A stretch of DNA of 43,115 nucleotides from positions 1-43,115 of the forward strand of contig CASDQW010000018.1 in assembly GCA_949282965.1 (NCBI GenBank), written 5' to 3'. Positions within the stretch are counted from its first letter, which is position 1; every line of letters begins with the position of its first letter. Shown one piece after another: positions 42,907 to 43,115 of the stretch. This DNA is from an uncultured Lentisphaeria bacterium (GTDB taxonomy: Bacteria; Verrucomicrobiota; Lentisphaeria; Victivallales; Victivallaceae). The notes below the pieces were generated by a model, which saw nothing but the letters and a program-made list of their open reading frames with translations, did not search any database and had not been told where the DNA came from. The translations under genes and the position numbers were made by a program.

Positions 42907-43115
42907 ATGAGAACATCAAAATGGTTCAGAATCGGCATATCGGCGAGCCTGGCGCTGTTGCTGATATGGGGAATCTGTGTGCTCTACCGCAGCTGGGTGG
43001 CGCGGAGAAACGTGCGAATCCTGGATAAGGTGTGCAGGAAACCGCAAAAATCATGGTTATCCGGTGAACGCAAGGGAGAGATGAGGCTGTTCCTCGCCCA
43101 GGATCTTCCTGGCCG
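42907..43115 (+). CDS. membrane-anchored protein, 5' part only
   Basis: The first 69 codons of a gene that runs off the window. The protein begins MRTSKWFRIGISASLALLL and has one membrane segment (residues about 9-27), followed by a basic stretch (YRSWVARRNVRILDKVCRKP) and GEMRLFLAQDLPG. No lipobox is present, so this is a signal anchor or an uncleaved signal peptide. GGGAAAC lies about 11 bases before the ATG, a weak ribosome site. The family cannot be named from this fragment. Confidence 0.6.
   Translation, partial: MRTSKWFRIGISASLALLLIWGICVLYRSWVARRNVRILDKVCRKPQKSWLSGERKGEMRLFLAQDLPG

Overview
ORGANISM. The window reads as a chromosomal piece of a Lentisphaerota bacterium (Victivallales-like; inferred). 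The best marker is the pilin-like protein at 28029-28805, whose N-terminus ([28 protein letters not shown] in pattern) and C-terminal H...DG motif are typical of the many secreted pseudopilins of that phylum. MurA with Asp in place of the catalytic Cys (shared with chlamydiae), envelope-rich gene content and a GC content near 60% in most of the window fit a PVC-superphylum member. Species cannot be set from sequence alone.

LAYOUT. (1) 1-6316 is accessory. It holds an IS66 tnpB remnant, a decayed secreted-protein gene and a clearly AT-richer operon of three exported proteins with CsgG/FlgT-like and TPR-like domains. A terminator and a 700-bp AT-rich tract with three iteron-like repeats follow, ending at the 3' end of a tRNA-Ser(GGA). 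(2) 6679-12097, plus strand: two unknown genes (one probably leaderless), a 67-aa membrane mini-protein coupled to a DUF368/PopT undecaprenyl-phosphate translocase, and fused SecDF. A bidirectional terminator closes this block. (3) 12169-18361, minus strand, a compact operon: an alpha/alpha-toroid protein, an AGE-family sugar epimerase, an exported nitrilase-fold enzyme, thioredoxin reductase and an orphan membrane-fusion protein. (4) murA (minus) is divergent from an overlapping trio (plus): two GT-C glycosyltransferase-like proteins and a phospholipid N-methyltransferase-like protein. (5) dnaK-groES-groEL, preceded by an almost ideal sigma-54 promoter and a perfect palindrome about 100 bp upstream. 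(6) 28029-33809: a pseudopilin (minus), then ymdB-like, nadC, ruvA, a sugar-binding lipoprotein and a CCA-adding/poly(A) polymerase family enzyme. (7) 33767-36761, minus strand: a GntR/YtrA-type regulator, an ABC membrane protein and an ABC ATPase with ATGA overlaps, with a clear promoter and palindromic operator. (8) 36961-43115: an unknown protein, an EamA transporter, a 935-aa lipoprotein built from short Phe-Pro-rich repeats with an unknown 194-aa partner, and a truncated membrane-anchored gene at the right edge.

HOW IT FITS. Most of the window serves the cell envelope: lipid-carrier recycling (PopT), protein export (SecDF), peptidoglycan precursor synthesis (MurA), lipid-linked glycosyl transfer, phospholipid methylation and exported lipoproteins. 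Housekeeping genes are interspersed. The least explained parts are the AT-rich CsgG-like trio, the repeat lipoprotein operon and the sigma-54 control of the chaperone cluster. Good vegetative promoters here repeatedly show a TTGC-type -35 box with a 17-bp spacer.
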